Shown: positions 8,986-16,719, numbered from the stretch's first letter. The stretch: DNA of 64,000 nucleotides from Acidobacteriota bacterium (GCA_017307505.1 JAFKEE010000056.1:1-64000); one strand, 5' to 3'. Program-made: numbers and translations. Notes: a model not told the origin generated them from the letters alone.

Positions 8986-9351
8986 CGAAGAATTTTTTCT
9001 AAAACTCTTCACTATTCTCTCGATGCAATGGGTAGCAACGACTTGCGCCATTTCCATGACGAATCGTATACATGATCGTGCGGTACACCTTCTGGATGTT
9101 TCCAGAAGGAGTCGATCCGGGGCGGCAGGCGCCGTTTCCGGCCTGATGGAGGCTGACGAACACTCTATGCCCAGTCCCGCGACTACGATGGAAGAAGAGC
9201 AGATGGAGTTGCTGGAGGCGATTGCGGCCAGCATGAACGAAGGTTCGACCCCTGGCGCGTACTCCGCATCCCCGAAGATCCGCCACATGGCGATTTCGGC
9301 GCTGCTGGAGCAGGTTTGCACTCCGCCGCAGACGGAACGCCCGGCGGTCCG
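8986..9351. other. Intergenic stretch between flgL and the 3' end of fliM
   Basis: About 365 bp between two convergent transcription units. It holds a short perfect hairpin (9089-9108) and the start of a small weak open frame (9167). No promoter matching the local sigma-28 or sigma-54 patterns was found. Confidence 0.5.
9089..9108 (+). repeat. Perfect 8-bp hairpin
   Basis: CTTCTGGA, loop TGTT, TCCAGAAG. The right arm runs into AGAAGGAG, so a ribosome-site-like sequence partly overlaps the stem. No T-run follows, so it is not a classical terminator. It may be an RNA stability or control element at the end of the flgL message, or a protein site. Confidence 0.45.
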
Positions 9352-9415
9352 TCAGGAGGATGGTTTCTCATCCTGGATGCGGAACAGCCGCTTGGTTCCG
9401 TCCCTGAGAACCTGA
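9167..9415 (+). CDS. Possible small protein, convergent with fliM
   Basis: 82 codons from the ATG at 9167, with GGAGG 14 bp upstream (rather far). The product begins MPSPATTMEEEQMELLEAIA and contains an acidic helical piece, then a less natural C-terminus that is antisense to the end of fliM (overlap 64 bp). I do not recognise it. The first ~55 codons look plausible by composition, but there is no homologue I can name, so it may be spurious. Confidence 0.3.
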   Translation: MPSPATTMEEEQMELLEAIAASMNEGSTPGAYSASPKIRHMAISALLEQVCTPPQTERPAVRQEDGFSSWMRNSRLVPSLRT

Positions 9416-10260
9416 CCCTTTTTCCGCACCGATTGATTGAACACGGCCTCGGCCTGGCGGTCGACTTTGGAGTCGAGCACCAGCAGGCTGCCGGGTTTGA
9501 TCTTGGCGAGGGCGGCCAGGGGCAGGGAATTGCCGCTGAGAATTACTTCCACATCCACATCGCTGCGCAAAAGCGTCTCGCGAATCTGCTGTTTCACCGG
9601 ATCCATTTCCTGGTGGTTTGAGGCTGTCTGCCCTCCGGATCCGGAATCCAGCATTTTCACGATGGACCGGACCGGCAGCACGATGCGCATGTCGGATTCG
9701 CAGAATCCGAGCTGAATGCGGCAAGCCATCGTCATGAGATCCTCATCGGAACCGAAGACGGTGGCCATCTCGGGTTTGGCGTGGATCTCGTCCAGCACAA
9801 CCGGATCGGAGATGGCGCGCTCCCAGCACACCTGAAACTCCGGCATCACTTTAACCAGCAGCTTCTCGAGCAGTTTCACTTCCACGGCGGTAAGCGGCCG
9901 GGCCGACGTATGTTCGCCGGCGGTGCCGCCCAGCATGCGCTCGATCACCGACAGTAAGACACTGTTTCCAAAGAAGATAGCTGCGCGGAGCTGAGAGCCG
10001 GCGGTGAGCACGGCCAGCGTGGAGTCCTCTTCGATACGGGTAAGGCAGCCAACGGAATCGTCGCGTTCCAGCTTTTCGAGCCAGACCCGGATGGGCTGGC
10101 GCAGCAGGGCGCTGAAGCGGGCCGTCAGAGCCGCGGTGAGCCCTTCATGCAGAAGTTGGGCCTTCCGCAGCTGTTCGGAGCTCAGCTCGTCCAGCACCGG
10201 CAAGCCGGCTGGCAGGGTGTATTCGTTCCGTTTTGGATCCGCTAGATTCTGATGGGCCAC
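9352..10260 (-). CDS. fliM: FliM-family flagellar switch protein lacking the CheY-binding N-terminus
   Basis: 302 aa if the GTG at 10260 is the start; AGAAGGAG lies 13 bp upstream (complement 10274-10281). Residues ~15-210 match the FliM middle domain (LPVLDELSSEQLRKAQLLHE, LTAVEVKLLEKLLVKVMPEF, VLPVRSIVKMLDSGS). Residues ~220-295 are an SPOA domain (VDVEVILSGNSLPLAALAKI) that packs with FliN. The usual first residues LSQxEIDALL, which bind CheY-P, are absent from this reading and from the open frame upstream. The gene is inverted relative to its neighbours and lies between flgL and flbD. Its far end overlaps a weak small frame. Confidence 0.85.
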   Translation of the reverse strand: MAHQNLADPKRNEYTLPAGLPVLDELSSEQLRKAQLLHEGLTAALTARFSALLRQPIRVWLEKLERDDSVGCLTRIEEDSTLAVLTAGSQLRAAIFFGNSVLLSVIERMLGGTAGEHTSARPLTAVEVKLLEKLLVKVMPEFQVCWERAISDPVVLDEIHAKPEMATVFGSDEDLMTMACRIQLGFCESDMRIVLPVRSIVKMLDSGSGGQTASNHQEMDPVKQQIRETLLRSDVDVEVILSGNSLPLAALAKIKPGSLLVLDSKVDRQAEAVFNQSVRKKGQVLRDGTKRLFRIQDEKPSS

Positions 10261-10322
10261 ACGCTGTCTCGCACTCCTTCTATCGGCAGAGAATGGGGGC
10301 AGGAATAGAGGGCAACTTCCGC

Positions 10323-10349
10323 TAAAACCAGCCGCAAGTTCTGCGACAG
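10323..10349 (+). promoter_or_regulatory. Sigma-28 promoter of flbD-motA-motB
   Basis: TAAA (10323-10326), 15 bp, TGCGACAG (10342-10349): the same two elements and spacing as the flgM promoter. Predicted start of transcription is near 10356, 20 nt before flbD. It lies in the 115-bp gap shared with the divergent fliM. Confidence 0.82.
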
Positions 10350-10375
10350 AAGATTGAAGGTATTTGCGCGCAATC

Positions 10376-10630
10376 ATGATTCGACTGACAAGGCTGAACC
10401 TGGAACCGATTGTGATCAATTCTGATCTGATCGAGTGCGTCGAATCGACTCCGGACACCGTTTTGAAGTTGACGAACGGGCAGAGATTGATGGTCCGGGA
10501 GTCGCTGGATGACGTTGTTGCGCGGGTGATTGAGTACAGGCGGGCCATCGCCGCCGCGCCGCCGGCGGGCGGTCGTGGTGGGAATGCGGCCACCCTGTTC
10601 GCGGGAGAGAGTAAGCATGGCTACCGCTGA
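10376..10630 (+). CDS. flbD: FlbD family protein
   Basis: 84 aa, starting MIRLTRLNLEPIVINSDLIE, which is the conserved FlbD pattern, followed by VESTPDTVLKLTNGQRLMVR and a final helix (VARVIEYRRA). This small protein (not the Caulobacter regulator of the same name) is found next to motA in many bacteria. Its precise job is unknown; a role in motor or hook assembly has been suggested by position. The ATG at 10376 fits the family start; an in-frame TTG at 10364 is possible. It overlaps motA by 14 bp. Confidence 0.88.
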   Translation: MIRLTRLNLEPIVINSDLIECVESTPDTVLKLTNGQRLMVRESLDDVVARVIEYRRAIAAAPPAGGRGGNAATLFAGESKHGYR

Positions 10631-11492
10631 CGACGGCATGGGGCAACCGGTCAGGAAAAGACTGGACTACTCGAGCCTGATTGGCGCGGGGCTGGCCGTA
10701 TTGAGCCTGGTGGGCGGGCTGATTCTGGAGGGCGGCCATTTCGCCGATATCCGCCAGGCGTCCGCGCTGCTGATCGTGTTGGGCGGGACGCTGGGCGCGG
10801 TCCTGCTGAATACACCCCTGGAGCTTTTCATGCGGTTAGTGCGGCGCCTGCCGGAGATCTTCTATTACGCGCCAGAACAGCTCGAGGAGCGGGTGGAAGA
10901 CATCGCGCGGCTGGCGCAAAAAGCACGACGGGAAGGTGTGGTTTCGCTGGAAGACGACCTGGAGAAGATCCAGGATCCGTTCCTGCGGCGGGCGCTGGAG
11001 CTGGGCGTCGACGGGATGGCTCAGCAGGAGTACCGTGAGACGCTGGAACTGGAGCTGGAACTGGCCGAGCGGCGCGCCGAGGCAGAAGCGCATGTGCTTG
11101 AATCTGCAGGCGGTTACGCGCCGACGCTAGGGATCCTGGGTGCTGTTCTGGGCCTGATCCAGGTGATGAAGCACATCGAGAATATCGACCAGGTGGGGCC
11201 CGGGATTGCCGTGGCCTTTGTGGCGACTCTCTATGGCGTGGGTTCCGCCAATCTGCTGTTCCTGCCGGCGGCCGGCAAGCTGCGGGCCCGGTCCCGGGCG
11301 CAACTCGTGCGGAATGAGATGATTATGGAGGGTGTGGCGGCGGTGATGGACGGCCTGAATCCAAAGATGATCCGCCAGAAACTCGCGTCGTTCCAGCAGC
11401 GGAGCGGCACGGAAGTGCGCCGCAAGTCGGCGAAACTGGGTGATGCCGCCAAGGTGACCGCTCCGGCGGGCGTACCGACGGTGCAGGGATAG
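10617..11492 (+). CDS. motA: Flagellar motor stator protein MotA
   Basis: 291 aa from the ATG at 10617 (GGGAGAGAG upstream). Four membrane helices are clear: ~17-40, ~48-66, and a later pair around GYAPTLGILGAVLGLIQVM and VGPGIAVAFVATLYGVGSAN. The long charged cytoplasmic loop between helices 2 and 3 contacts FliG. The prolines near helices 3 and 4, needed for proton-driven movement, are kept. MotA and MotB form the proton-conducting stator. The C-terminal tail (~30 residues, basic) is longer than in Escherichia coli-like MotA. It is 12 bp before motB. Confidence 0.95.
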   Translation: MATADDGMGQPVRKRLDYSSLIGAGLAVLSLVGGLILEGGHFADIRQASALLIVLGGTLGAVLLNTPLELFMRLVRRLPEIFYYAPEQLEERVEDIARLAQKARREGVVSLEDDLEKIQDPFLRRALELGVDGMAQQEYRETLELELELAERRAEAEAHVLESAGGYAPTLGILGAVLGLIQVMKHIENIDQVGPGIAVAFVATLYGVGSANLLFLPAAGKLRARSRAQLVRNEMIMEGVAAVMDGLNPKMIRQKLASFQQRSGTEVRRKSAKLGDAAKVTAPAGVPTVQG

Positions 11493-11504
11493 GACGGCCC
11501 AGCC

Positions 11505-12329
11505 ATGCGCCGCCGCAGGAAATCAGACCATCCCGTCAGCCATGACCGCTGGCTGATCTCCTATGCGGATTTCATTACGCTGCTTTTCGCGCTGTTTGTG
11601 GTGATGTTTGCGGCTTCGCAGACGGATAAATCCAAGATGGCGGCGATCCAGGAGTCTTACATCCGGGCCGTGCAACGCGGCGCCGTGATGGAGGGGCGGA
11701 GTGTGGTGGCGCGAATCCTGGGCGGCACCGTAGATGAAAAGGGTATCGGCAACGCGATGCTGCGTGGGCCAGGCGGCACCAAGAAGGATCCGACTCCTGC
11801 GCTACCTCCCATTCCCGCCGAGCTGTTGCCCCCAATGAATGCCCTGACGGAGAAACTGGCCAAGGAGATTGCGGACGGAAAGCTGCAGGTGAGCCTGGGG
11901 GCTCGGGGGCTGGTGATCAGTTTCCGCCAGACGGCCCTGTTCAAGTCGGGCGACGACCAGGTGCAAACGGACGCGATCGAGGTCTTCAAGCCGATCGCAG
12001 AAGTGCTGCAACCCCTGCCGAATCATATTGTTGTGGAAGGGCATACGGATTCGGTGCCGATTCACAACTCGCGCTTCCGCAGCAACTGGGAGCTCTCTGC
12101 CGCGCGCAGCATTGCCGTGATGGACATGCTGATCACGAAGTTCAACATCGACCGGAAGCGGGTGGCGATCCTGGGGTACGGCGAGAATCAGGCGAACGGG
12201 GATAACGAGTCGGAAGAGGGCCGGGCCAAGAACCGCCGGGTGGATCTTGTGATCCAGAACCTGGGGATCGAGGCCGCCGATCTGACCGCCGCCGTCAATG
12301 CTTCCGGCGGGCCGACTGTCCGCCACTAA
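11505..12329 (+). CDS. motB: Flagellar motor stator protein MotB
   Basis: 274 aa. A basic N-terminal tail leads into one membrane helix (WLISYADFITLLFALFVVMF) with the proton-binding Asp at residue 22. A linker is followed by an OmpA-like peptidoglycan-binding domain (VVEGHTDSVPIHNSRFRSNW, GYGENQANGDNESEEGRAKN, RRVDLVIQ). MotB anchors the stator to the cell wall. It ends the flbD-motA-motB unit and is followed by ~900 bp of non-coding DNA. Confidence 0.95.
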   Translation: MRRRRKSDHPVSHDRWLISYADFITLLFALFVVMFAASQTDKSKMAAIQESYIRAVQRGAVMEGRSVVARILGGTVDEKGIGNAMLRGPGGTKKDPTPALPPIPAELLPPMNALTEKLAKEIADGKLQVSLGARGLVISFRQTALFKSGDDQVQTDAIEVFKPIAEVLQPLPNHIVVEGHTDSVPIHNSRFRSNWELSAARSIAVMDMLITKFNIDRKRVAILGYGENQANGDNESEEGRAKNRRVDLVIQNLGIEAADLTAAVNASGGPTVRH

Positions 12330-12768
12330 AACGCGCCGATTCAACTGTTTGACGGTTCGTTCCTGTTCCCCTACCGTGGGTCTTTGCCTGTTCCTGCCGA
12401 GTTACCCCGCCTGAGTTGCTGTCCTCGCTATTTCCTTGTGGCTGCGTTGAAGACGCGCTCAGGAGCTGTCCGTGGCCCGCTTACTGACGTGCGCGGTTCG
12501 TAGCGGCTTCCTTCGCTTTCGCGCCCCTTGGGTCATGGGTGACTCCTTATATTGATGCGGCCGCGGTTCCTGGTTTCGAAACCGGGGTACTGGGTGATGG
12601 CGTCCACCCTGCCCGCGGTGTCTCGCCCCCAGGGCGACGCCTTCCTGTTGGTCCTACTCCTGCCGGCCGGCTTACTCCGGCACTATCTATCGAGGGCAGA
12701 TTTTCTTCCGAAAAGCTGGAATTAGTCTCTTCGGATCGCAGGGTGTCTAATTTCTGACTAAATATAGC

Positions 12769-12782
12769 GTCAGATTATTGAC
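12769..12782. promoter_or_regulatory. FleQ-box-like palindrome 1 upstream of flagellin 1
   Basis: GTCA-GATTAT-TGAC. The form GTCA-N6-TGAC equals the FleQ box known from Pseudomonas (GTCA-ATAAAT-TGAC). It is paired with a second copy whose start is 28 bp downstream. No canonical sigma-54 promoter (GG-N10-GC) was found between here and the flagellin. Confidence 0.55.
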
Positions 12783-12796
12783 GATCGCCGAAAAGT

Positions 12797-12810
12797 GTCA
12801 AAAAACTGAC
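12797..12810. promoter_or_regulatory. FleQ-box-like palindrome 2 upstream of flagellin 1
   Basis: GTCA-AAAAAC-TGAC, 14 bp after the end of the first palindrome, so the two half-site centres are just under three helical turns apart and face almost the same side of the DNA. Confidence 0.55.
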
Positions 12811-13141
12811 GCTGTTTGGGGCTCTAAAGGATTAGGAGAAGAGTGGAGTTGACTGGTGCTACCTAGAAATGCGGTTTGTGGCGGCCAGGCGAGGATTGTG
12901 ATCCACTCTTTGGCGTCAGATTCTGCCAGCGTCATAATGAGTTTAGAATCAGTGGATTGGAGAGAATTTGGTTATCCGTTTGGAGCAGAGGGAGATCACT
13001 CGGAGGCCCCTGGTCTAGTGGTTAGCCCTTAGGATGTCCGGGGCCGGGCCGGAGGGGCAACGAAGATGGGGCGGTCAGATGTTGCACGTCTGTATCCAAC
13101 TTTGAGCGAAAGTTTTCTGTCAAGGTATTTAATAAAAAGAC

Positions 13142-13168
13142 TCAAGTAACTGGAGGTTCTCACGACAA
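13142..13168 (+). promoter_or_regulatory. Sigma-28 promoter of flagellin 1
   Basis: TCAA (13142-13145), 15 bp, CACGACAA (13161-13168). The sequence GTCAAG lies 23 bp before the -35 element, at the same distance as in flagellin 3. The predicted leader is about 65 nt and begins with a segment shared with flagellin 3. Confidence 0.78.
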
Positions 13169-13240
13169 CATGATTGTCCTCGGCGAGTTGAAGAAGCTGG
13201 ACCGGGGGTCAGTAAAAAAACAAGTAAGGAAGAGAATAAA

Positions 13241-14068
13241 ATGTCGATCTCAATCCAAACGAACAGCGGCAGCCTGATGGCTCTCGATAACCTGCGTGTC
13301 AACACCGACTTCCAGTCCAGAACGATTCAGCGGCTGACTTCGGGCTACCGTATCAACAACTCCGGCGACGATGCCGCCGGCCTGGCCGTGGCCAATGGCT
13401 ACCGTTCGGAAGTGGCCGAACTGAACCAGGGAATCCGCAACGCGAACGATGGCCTGAGCCAGCTCCAGATCGTAGACGGCGGTTTGAACAACATCACGAA
13501 GATGGTGGACCGGCTGCGTACTCTGGCGACCCAGGCAGCTTCCGACACGTTCAAAGGCGACCTCACGACCCTCGACAAGGAATTCAAGGCGATCCGGACA
13601 GAAATCGACCGCCAGGCGGCGAACATCGGTCTGGTCACCGGCGGCGCGAATGCCAAATCCGTCGAAGTGTACGTGGGTGGCGGCAGCAGCATGACGAACT
13701 CCGTGGTGACCCTCGACCTGACGACGACGAGCGTGGTCGACCAGACCGGTCTCGGCATCAATGCGGACGACCTGCTGAGCAAGGCCGGCGCCAAGACGGC
13801 TCTGGACAACCTGACGACCGCCACCTCGACCCTCGGCACCATCCAGGGCCAGGTTGGTAGCAGCCAGAACAAGCTGCAGTATGCGGTGAACCTCGCTTCT
13901 TCGCAGTCCACGAACATCTCGGCCGCCGAGTCCCGCATCCGTGACGCAGATATCGCCGCGGAAGCCTCGAACCTGACCAAGGCGCAAGTCCTGGCGCAGT
14001 CGTCCATGGCCGCCCTGGCCCAGGCGAACGCCGTGCCCCAGGGTGTGCTGACCCTCCTCCGCCAGTAG
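13241..14068 (+). CDS. fliC: Flagellin 1
   Basis: 275 aa, a short flagellin made of the D0/D1 helices with only a small middle piece. The N-terminus (SISIQTNSGSLMALDNLRVN, SGYRINNSGDDAAGLAVANG, LNQGIRNANDGLSQLQIVDG) and C-terminus (AAEASNLTKAQVLAQSSMAA) are the conserved filament-core segments, also recognised by innate receptors in other bacteria. Residues ~137-160 form the variable part (TGGANAKSVEVYVGGGSSMT). An AAGGAAGAG ribosome site precedes the ATG. It is close to flagellin 3 along the whole length, so the two arose by duplication. Confidence 0.97.
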   Translation: MSISIQTNSGSLMALDNLRVNTDFQSRTIQRLTSGYRINNSGDDAAGLAVANGYRSEVAELNQGIRNANDGLSQLQIVDGGLNNITKMVDRLRTLATQAASDTFKGDLTTLDKEFKAIRTEIDRQAANIGLVTGGANAKSVEVYVGGGSSMTNSVVTLDLTTTSVVDQTGLGINADDLLSKAGAKTALDNLTTATSTLGTIQGQVGSSQNKLQYAVNLASSQSTNISAAESRIRDADIAAEASNLTKAQVLAQSSMAALAQANAVPQGVLTLLRQ

Positions 14069-14956
14069 TAGGACCGGGCGGATTCATTCCGGCAAGGTAA
14101 GACCGCCCCGTCCACCCCAGACAGCAGCAGACGATCTGATCTGTTGCGGAGTCGAGCCGGCCTGATTGTGATTGGCAACGCTTTGCGCCCCGCCCCGGAA
14201 CGCAGTTGACGGCGCGGAACGGCAGGACGATGCCAGGACCGACTCGATGGAGCGGGGTTGGATACGGCCATTCAGAGCCACGGGGCCGTCGCCCGTACTG
14301 ATTGTCAGAAAACTGTTCCGGTTTGTCAGGAAGATCGCCGCAGACGGCGAGGCCAGGCATGGAGTGTGCCTGGACGGTTGGTAGAACGCGCCGACCATCT
14401 TCCCGCGGGCTGGCGGCGGTGATTCAGTACGATTCCGGCGAGGAAGTGGAAGACAGAGGATTCATGGTGGCGCGGTCCGCCTGCGGTTCCAGTGCGGCGA
14501 CCCAAGGGGGGATTGCCGATGACGGCGGCCGCGCTCAGGTTCCTCTCGATCTTCGCAGCCTGGTTGGGCAGCCCGTCCATCCCTGGCGAAGCTTCCTCCG
14601 ATGTCTTTTCCTGAAATCGCTCACAGGTTGAAGGCCGGCTGGCCTTGTGCACCAGCCCGGCTCCGGGTTCGCTCGAATCCGGTGGCTGCCGGCTCCGCTG
14701 GCTCGGCCCGCCCACCAGGCGGGTCTGGCGGGGGAGCTCCCCGGAAGCGCGCAGGCGCTTGTGGGCAAGCAGCCCTGAAACTGGCCTGGCAAGTATCCCC
14801 CAGACGCACCGTCTTTCATTGGCAACGAAATTGTCAATCTTGACGAGATTTAGCTGATTTACTAAAGGATTTCCAGGTGGACTCGACAACTCACATAGCC
14901 CCGGGTGGTGCCCCGAACACGGCGCGCCGGAACAAAGGGGTGGAGGCAGTCAGAGG
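14069..14956. other. Non-coding region between flagellins 1 and 2
   Basis: About 890 bp without a supported gene; the open frames in it have proline/arginine-rich, unnatural products. A loose GGGCGG/CCGCCC stem just after flagellin 1 may end its message. Short hairpins occur at 14745-14760 (AAGCGC, GCAG, GCGCTT) and near 14708-14722. The flagellin 2 promoter lies at 14863. Confidence 0.65.
14863..14889 (+). promoter_or_regulatory. Sigma-28 promoter of flagellin 2
   Basis: TAAA (14863-14866), 15 bp, CTCGACAA (14882-14889). Both elements and spacing agree with the other flagellin promoters. The leader after it lacks the segment shared by flagellins 1 and 3. Confidence 0.78.
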
Positions 14957-15739
14957 TTGTCGATCTCAGTCCAAACAAACAGCGGTTCCTTGCTGGCCCT
15001 GGATAACTTGCGTATGAATACGGAATTCCAGTCCAGGACGATCCAGCGATTGACCTCGGGCTATCGCATCAACGCATCGGGCGACGACGCAGCCGGCCTG
15101 GCGGTGGCAAACTGCTACCGGAGCATTGTGGCGGAACTGAACCAGGGAATCCGCAATGTGAACGACGGGTTGAGCCAGCTGCAGATTGTGGATGGGGGTC
15201 GGAACAACATATCCAAGATGGTGGACCGGTTGCGCACCCTGGCGACCCAGGCGGCATCGGACACTTTCCCGGGAGATTTGAGCACCCTGAATGAAGAATT
15301 CAATGCGATCAAGACGAAAATTGACAGGCAGGCCGCCAATATCGGGTTGACCCCGGAGGCGCCCAACGCCAGGAGTCTGGAAGTATTCGCAGGCGACACC
15401 AGCGTGGTGGACTCCACGGGCCTGGGGATCCATGGCGACAACCTGACGGACAAGGCCGCGGCCAAGACCGCGTTGAGCCCCCTCACCACCGCCACTTCCA
15501 AGCTCAGAACAATTCAAGGCCAGGCCGGCAGCAGCCAGAACAAGCTGCAGTACGCGATCAACCTGGCCTCTTCGCAGGCGACGAATATCGCAGCCGCCGA
15601 CACGCGCATCCGCGACGCGGATCTAGCGGCGGAAGCCTCGAATCTGACCAAGGCGCAAGTGTTACAGCAGTCCTCGATGGCGGCGCTGGCACAAGCGAAC
15701 TCCGTACCGCAACCGGTTCTGACGCTGCTCCGGCAGTAG
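14957..15739 (+). CDS. Flagellin 2, shortened and divergent paralogue
   Basis: 260 aa. The codon matching the ATG of flagellin 1 is TTG (14957), with GGAGG (14942-14946) 10 bp upstream. The filament-core ends are kept (SISVQTNSGSLLALDNLRMN; AAEASNLTKAQVLQQSSMAA). About 15 residues of the middle piece are missing compared with flagellins 1 and 3. Several otherwise constant residues are changed: ANCYR has a cysteine, which is rare in flagellins, NVNDG replaces NANDG, and GGRNN replaces GGLNN. No frameshift or early stop is present. It is probably a minor or specialised filament subunit, or an early decaying copy. Confidence 0.9.
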   Translation: MSISVQTNSGSLLALDNLRMNTEFQSRTIQRLTSGYRINASGDDAAGLAVANCYRSIVAELNQGIRNVNDGLSQLQIVDGGRNNISKMVDRLRTLATQAASDTFPGDLSTLNEEFNAIKTKIDRQAANIGLTPEAPNARSLEVFAGDTSVVDSTGLGIHGDNLTDKAAAKTALSPLTTATSKLRTIQGQAGSSQNKLQYAINLASSQATNIAAADTRIRDADLAAEASNLTKAQVLQQSSMAALAQANSVPQPVLTLLRQ

Positions 15740-16005
15740 GAACCGGAAGCTCATCCCGATGGGATTTTCCATCGTGTCTGTCCAGGCGAGCGTTCCTGAG
15801 TGACCGCGTCTCACGACGAGTTGGAGCACCGGGATCGCAGGACGCCGGCGCGTGCCGGTGGGCCACCTTGGGCATTGATAAACAGTCTCTTTTTGGCCTC
15901 GCAGGGGGAACATCGCGCTGACTCCGGTCTTTAGGAACCGCCCGCCAGGGTGGACCTGAGGCCGCCAGGAGTTCAGCGGTAGGTCTCCGCGACATTCTGC
16001 GAAGC

Positions 16006-16050
16006 CTAGGCCGCGGGCCGGTAATCCGGCTCCGCGGCCTAGATTCTTTC
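16006..16050 (+). terminator. Intrinsic terminator after flagellin 2
   Basis: Stem CTAGGCCGCGG+GCCGG, loop TAAT, then CCGGC, one bulged T and CCGCGGCCTAG: 16 base pairs in all. It is followed by ATTCTTTCC. It lies 270 bp after flagellin 2 and is the first strong stop for that transcript. Confidence 0.75.
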
Positions 16051-16419
16051 CTGAAAGGAGGAGAGAGGAACAGAAAAAGGGAAGCCTGGGCTGTCGCCCG
16101 GACGGGTCCTATGGCCTGACCGCGCCTGATGTGTGTCCACGTTTTCCGGAAATTCAAAAACCTGGCGGTCCGGCCTGCGCTCGAGTGGATCGAGCAGCAG
16201 GGATAAGGTGGGCCAGCCGGCGGCAGGAACGGCGAGGCGGCGCTGCATGAAAGCGCTAAGTCATTGCCCACTGCGGGGATAGAGCGAGCTGCAGGTTGCT
16301 GAAGAGGCGCCTGGCGAGACTCTTTCCGGTGTGAGTCTGGTTGGATCCTGGCGAGTCAAAGGGTGCGTCCGCATCCCACGTTATTTGTGTGCGCGGTCCT
16401 CGCGCATGCCCAAATTCCC

Positions 16420-16446
16420 TCAAACATTACTATGCGTGTGCGACAA
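16420..16446 (+). promoter_or_regulatory. Orphan sigma-28 promoter
   Basis: TCAA (16420-16423), 15 bp, TGCGACAA (16439-16446). The -10 element is identical to that of flagellin 3. Predicted transcription begins near 16453. Directly downstream are an ATG (16459) for a 60-codon frame and a perfect hairpin at 16493-16510. An AAAGGA before that ATG would be lost from a transcript starting at 16453. A small RNA or a leaderless peptide is possible. Confidence 0.5.
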
Positions 16447-16692
16447 AGGACTAAGCAAATGCATAGGCAGTATCACTTAGGCGGTGGCAGTGGAATCCGG
16501 ACCCGGATTCTCCAGGCTGGAAGAGCCGCCAGTGCTCCCTATCCGGAAGCTGCCGGGCCGAGCGCACCTTATATATGTGCACGCGGCCAGGGCTGGACGA
16601 GCCGGCCTGGATGGTTCCCCAGTGGGTGGACTATCCGATGACTGAACTGACCGCCCCCTCAAAATTTCTGTCAAGAGGCTAAAGAAATTTCT

Positions 16693-16719
16693 TAAAGGAA
16701 TTTCTATGCCTTGCGACAA
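16693..16719 (+). promoter_or_regulatory. Sigma-28 promoter of flagellin 3
   Basis: TAAA (16693-16696), 15 bp, TGCGACAA (16712-16719). GTCAAG begins exactly 23 bp before the -35, as in flagellin 1. The leader begins CATGAATGTCCTCGGCGAG, nearly the same as in flagellin 1. Confidence 0.82.

Larger units (their letters stand above)
12330..13240. other. Long non-coding region before flagellin 1
   Basis: About 910 bp with no convincing gene. The only open frame of note (12539-12757) has unnatural composition. It holds a 12-bp perfect palindrome GGTTTCGAAACC (12572-12583), two GTCA-N6-TGAC sites (12769-12810), a GC-rich imperfect stem with arms 13005-13013 and 13038-13045, and the sigma-28 promoter at 13142. 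The AT-rich part from ~12750 onward contrasts with the surrounding GC-rich sequence. Confidence 0.7.

Noticed and set aside
10274-10290. GCCGATAG on the minus strand as a sigma-28 -10 element for fliM
   Set aside because: There is no TAAA-like element 15 bp upstream, and the sequence overlaps the fliM ribosome site.
12539-12757. 72-codon frame in the motB-flagellin 1 gap
   Set aside because: Unnatural composition, no ribosome site and no recognisable domain.
13010-13030. TGGTCTAGTGGTTAG as a tRNA gene
   Set aside because: Only a D-arm-like string; no acceptor, anticodon or T-arm can be drawn around it.
13070-13086. Sigma-54 promoter with TTGCA at 13082 upstream of flagellin 1
   Set aside because: The -12 is perfect, but the nearest GG is 9 bp away instead of 10, a spacing that normally abolishes function; flagellin 1 already has a sigma-28 promoter.
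14833-14844. GTCA-ATCT-TGAC upstream of flagellin 2 as a third FleQ box
   Set aside because: The half-sites are 4 bp apart instead of 6, so it does not fit the box.
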